Shown: positions 41,685-42,517 of the stretch, in pieces
How the letters are laid out: each line of letters starts with the position of its first letter
How positions within the stretch are numbered: position 1 is the stretch's first letter
Assembly (NCBI GenBank): GCA_947626545.1
Contig: CANQSS010000016.1
Location: 1-42,517 of the forward strand
Reading direction: 5' to 3'
From: an uncultured Akkermansia sp.
GTDB lineage: Bacteria; Verrucomicrobiota; Verrucomicrobiia; Verrucomicrobiales; Akkermansiaceae
Length of the DNA: 42,517 bases
Notes under the pieces: model-generated
Database searches by the model: none
What the model was told of the DNA's origin: nothing
What the model saw: the letters and a program-made list of their open reading frames with translations, nothing else
Translations under genes and position numbers: made by a program

Positions 41685-41731
41685 GCCCCTGCCAGCCTGA
41701 GTCAAAAAAGCGAGAGATACCCGCAAAAAAA

Positions 41732-41759
41732 GACGCGAACTAAGTTCGCGTCCTTGAAA
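41732..41759 (-). terminator. rplS terminator
   Basis: GACGCGAA-CTTAG-TTCGCGTC on the minus strand, followed by TTTTTTTGCGGG. It lies 31 nt after the rplS stop. T-rich sequence follows only on the minus strand. Confidence 0.75.
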
Positions 41760-41782
41760 AAAGGGAGATGAGGAAGGGAGCA

Positions 41783-42127
41783 TCAGCGAGCCGCCTTCAC
41801 AGTGACGGCTTCCTTGCCGACGCGGTCGCGCAGGTAGTTGAGCTTGGCTCGGCGGACCTTCCCGCGGGAAGCTACCTCAATCTTGGCAATGCGCGGCGAA
41901 TGCAGAGGGAAAGACCTCTCCACCCCTTCGCCATAGGAAATCTTGCGGACAGTGAACGCCTCGTTGACACCCGAGCCCCGCTTTCCGATCACTATCCCTT
42001 GGAATATCTGCACACGCTCCTTACCGCCTTCTATCACACGGCAATGCACCTTCACGGTGTCGCCTACGTTGAAGGGCGTTACATCGCTCTTAAGCTGCTC
42101 CTGACCAATTTTATCGAGAATGTTCAT
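41783..42127 (-). CDS. rplS: 50S ribosomal protein L19
   Basis: A 114-residue protein at the 30S-50S interface. [60 protein letters not shown] and [17 protein letters not shown] form the complete L19 signature. I start at [11 protein letters not shown] (42127); the longer frame has no family support. The usual trmD-rpsP partners are not adjacent; the gene stands alone between its own promoter and a terminator. Confidence 0.95.
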   Translation of the reverse strand: MNILDKIGQEQLKSDVTPFNVGDTVKVHCRVIEGGKERVQIFQGIVIGKRGSGVNEAFTVRKISYGEGVERSFPLHSPRIAKIEVASRGKVRRAKLNYLRDRVGKEAVTVKAAR

Positions 42128-42190
42128 CTTAGGTACTTGTTGAAAAATTCGCGCCCGGAAGTGAAGGAGCACCTCCACAGAAGGCGGGGT

Positions 42191-42219
42191 ATTCTACATG
42201 ATTTTTTTTGATTTGGCAA
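42191..42219 (-). promoter_or_regulatory. rplS promoter
   Basis: On the minus strand: TTGCCA (42214-42219), a 17-nt spacer and TAGAAT (42191-42196). The leader to the ATG at 42127 is about 57 nt, unlike the leaderless genes in the window, and may carry control signals. Confidence 0.6.
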
Positions 42220-42266
42220 TGCAAATTCTTTACATCAAACGAATTTTTTCCAAAGTCAGCCTGAAA

Positions 42267-42358
42267 CGGGACGCACATCCGTCCCAAGAAAACGCGATCC
42301 CAATGGTACTTAATGTCACACCATGTAGCATAAGCCGTTGGTTATTACGATTTACGAA
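42267..42358 (-). repeat. Dispersed repeat family B, copy 3
   Basis: On the minus strand: CGTAAATCGTAATAACCAAC, GGCTTATGCTACATGGTGTG, TACCATTGGGATCGCGTTTT and CTTGGGACGGATGTG. It aligns with the copy at 20228-20316 over its whole length. It lies upstream of rplS. Confidence 0.8.
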
Positions 42359-42456
42359 GTCAACCATAATTTGGCATTGTTCGAATTTTTTTTCGAAGCA
42401 ACATTTCACAACACGCTCCCGCTTGTGGGGGGGCTTTCAGCCGGTCCAGTCTCACG

Positions 42457-42494
42457 ACATAGGTAACAGAAAAGTTTCAAAACATAGGTTACAC
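42457..42494 (+). mobile_element. IS-end-like tandem sites, 25-bp period (right copy)
   Basis: ACATAGGTAACAGAAA at 42457 and ACATAGGTTACACATT at 42482, again a 25-bp period. Read outward on the minus strand the end is TGTAACCTATGT...TGTTACCTATGT, close to termini I know from IS3/IS481-like integrase elements. The window ends 23 nt further on, so a neighbouring element cannot be seen. Confidence 0.4.
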
Positions 42495-42517
42495 ATTTGA
42501 TAGCAAAAATGGCATGA

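Overview
The window looks like a chromosomal segment of a Gram-negative, lipid A-making bacterium. My best guess is Verrucomicrobiota, near Akkermansia, judged from protein flavour, gene mix and intergenic repeats; no rRNA or species marker is present. Core genes include lpxB, fabI, purN, ligA, lysA, rplS and one tRNA-Gln. Recognisable Shine-Dalgarno sites are rare. Several genes instead carry a sigma70-type -10 box only 6-7 nt before the ATG, which predicts leaderless mRNAs.

Layout. 1-1.9 kb: small hypothetical genes on the minus strand, including a secreted-protein gene with a frameshift and a DUF4236-type protein. 2.0-13.1 kb: a minus-strand remnant of a podovirus-like prophage. Its order is tail-tubular-like protein, internal-virion-like protein, a second internal-virion-like protein broken by a frameshift, and a 2747-residue giant protein. 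The giant carries a ParB-like motif and one or two ADP-ribosyltransferase-like modules. No capsid, portal, terminase or lysis gene remains. 13.2-14.3 kb: scrap DNA holding an AAA-ATPase fragment, a dispersed repeat, a promoter-small ORF-terminator unit and the 5' part of a group II intron. 14.9-19.8 kb: a CBM9/DOMON-like protein, sialate O-acetylesterase, fabI, a YbjN-like protein and a proline-rich secreted protein. 19.8-21.7 kb: dispersed repeats, tRNA-Gln, a truncated integrase, an IS-end-like repeat and a hicAB toxin-antitoxin pair. 22-26 kb: a transglutaminase-like secreted protein, lpxB diverging from dedA, and purN. 26-27.3 kb: a two-gene membrane/coiled-coil operon. 27.7-31 kb: ligA-pfkB. 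31-33.7 kb: a membrane protein, a lipoprotein and a large membrane-anchored protein. 33.8-36.8 kb: AI-2E-type transporter, lysA and a deaminase. 37.6-40 kb: a 790-residue accessory protein resembling GAP1-N2 conflict-system proteins. 40.1-42.1 kb: class V aminotransferase, YbgC-like thioesterase and rplS. The right edge ends in a second IS-end-like repeat.

The main novelties are the giant ejected-protein candidate with toxin-like modules in a decayed virion operon, the leaderless promoter pattern, and a set of dispersed intergenic repeats (two 60-90 bp families, a 26-27 bp hairpin and heptamer arrays) that recur at junctions and around accessory genes. All calls were made by reading; no database search was run.
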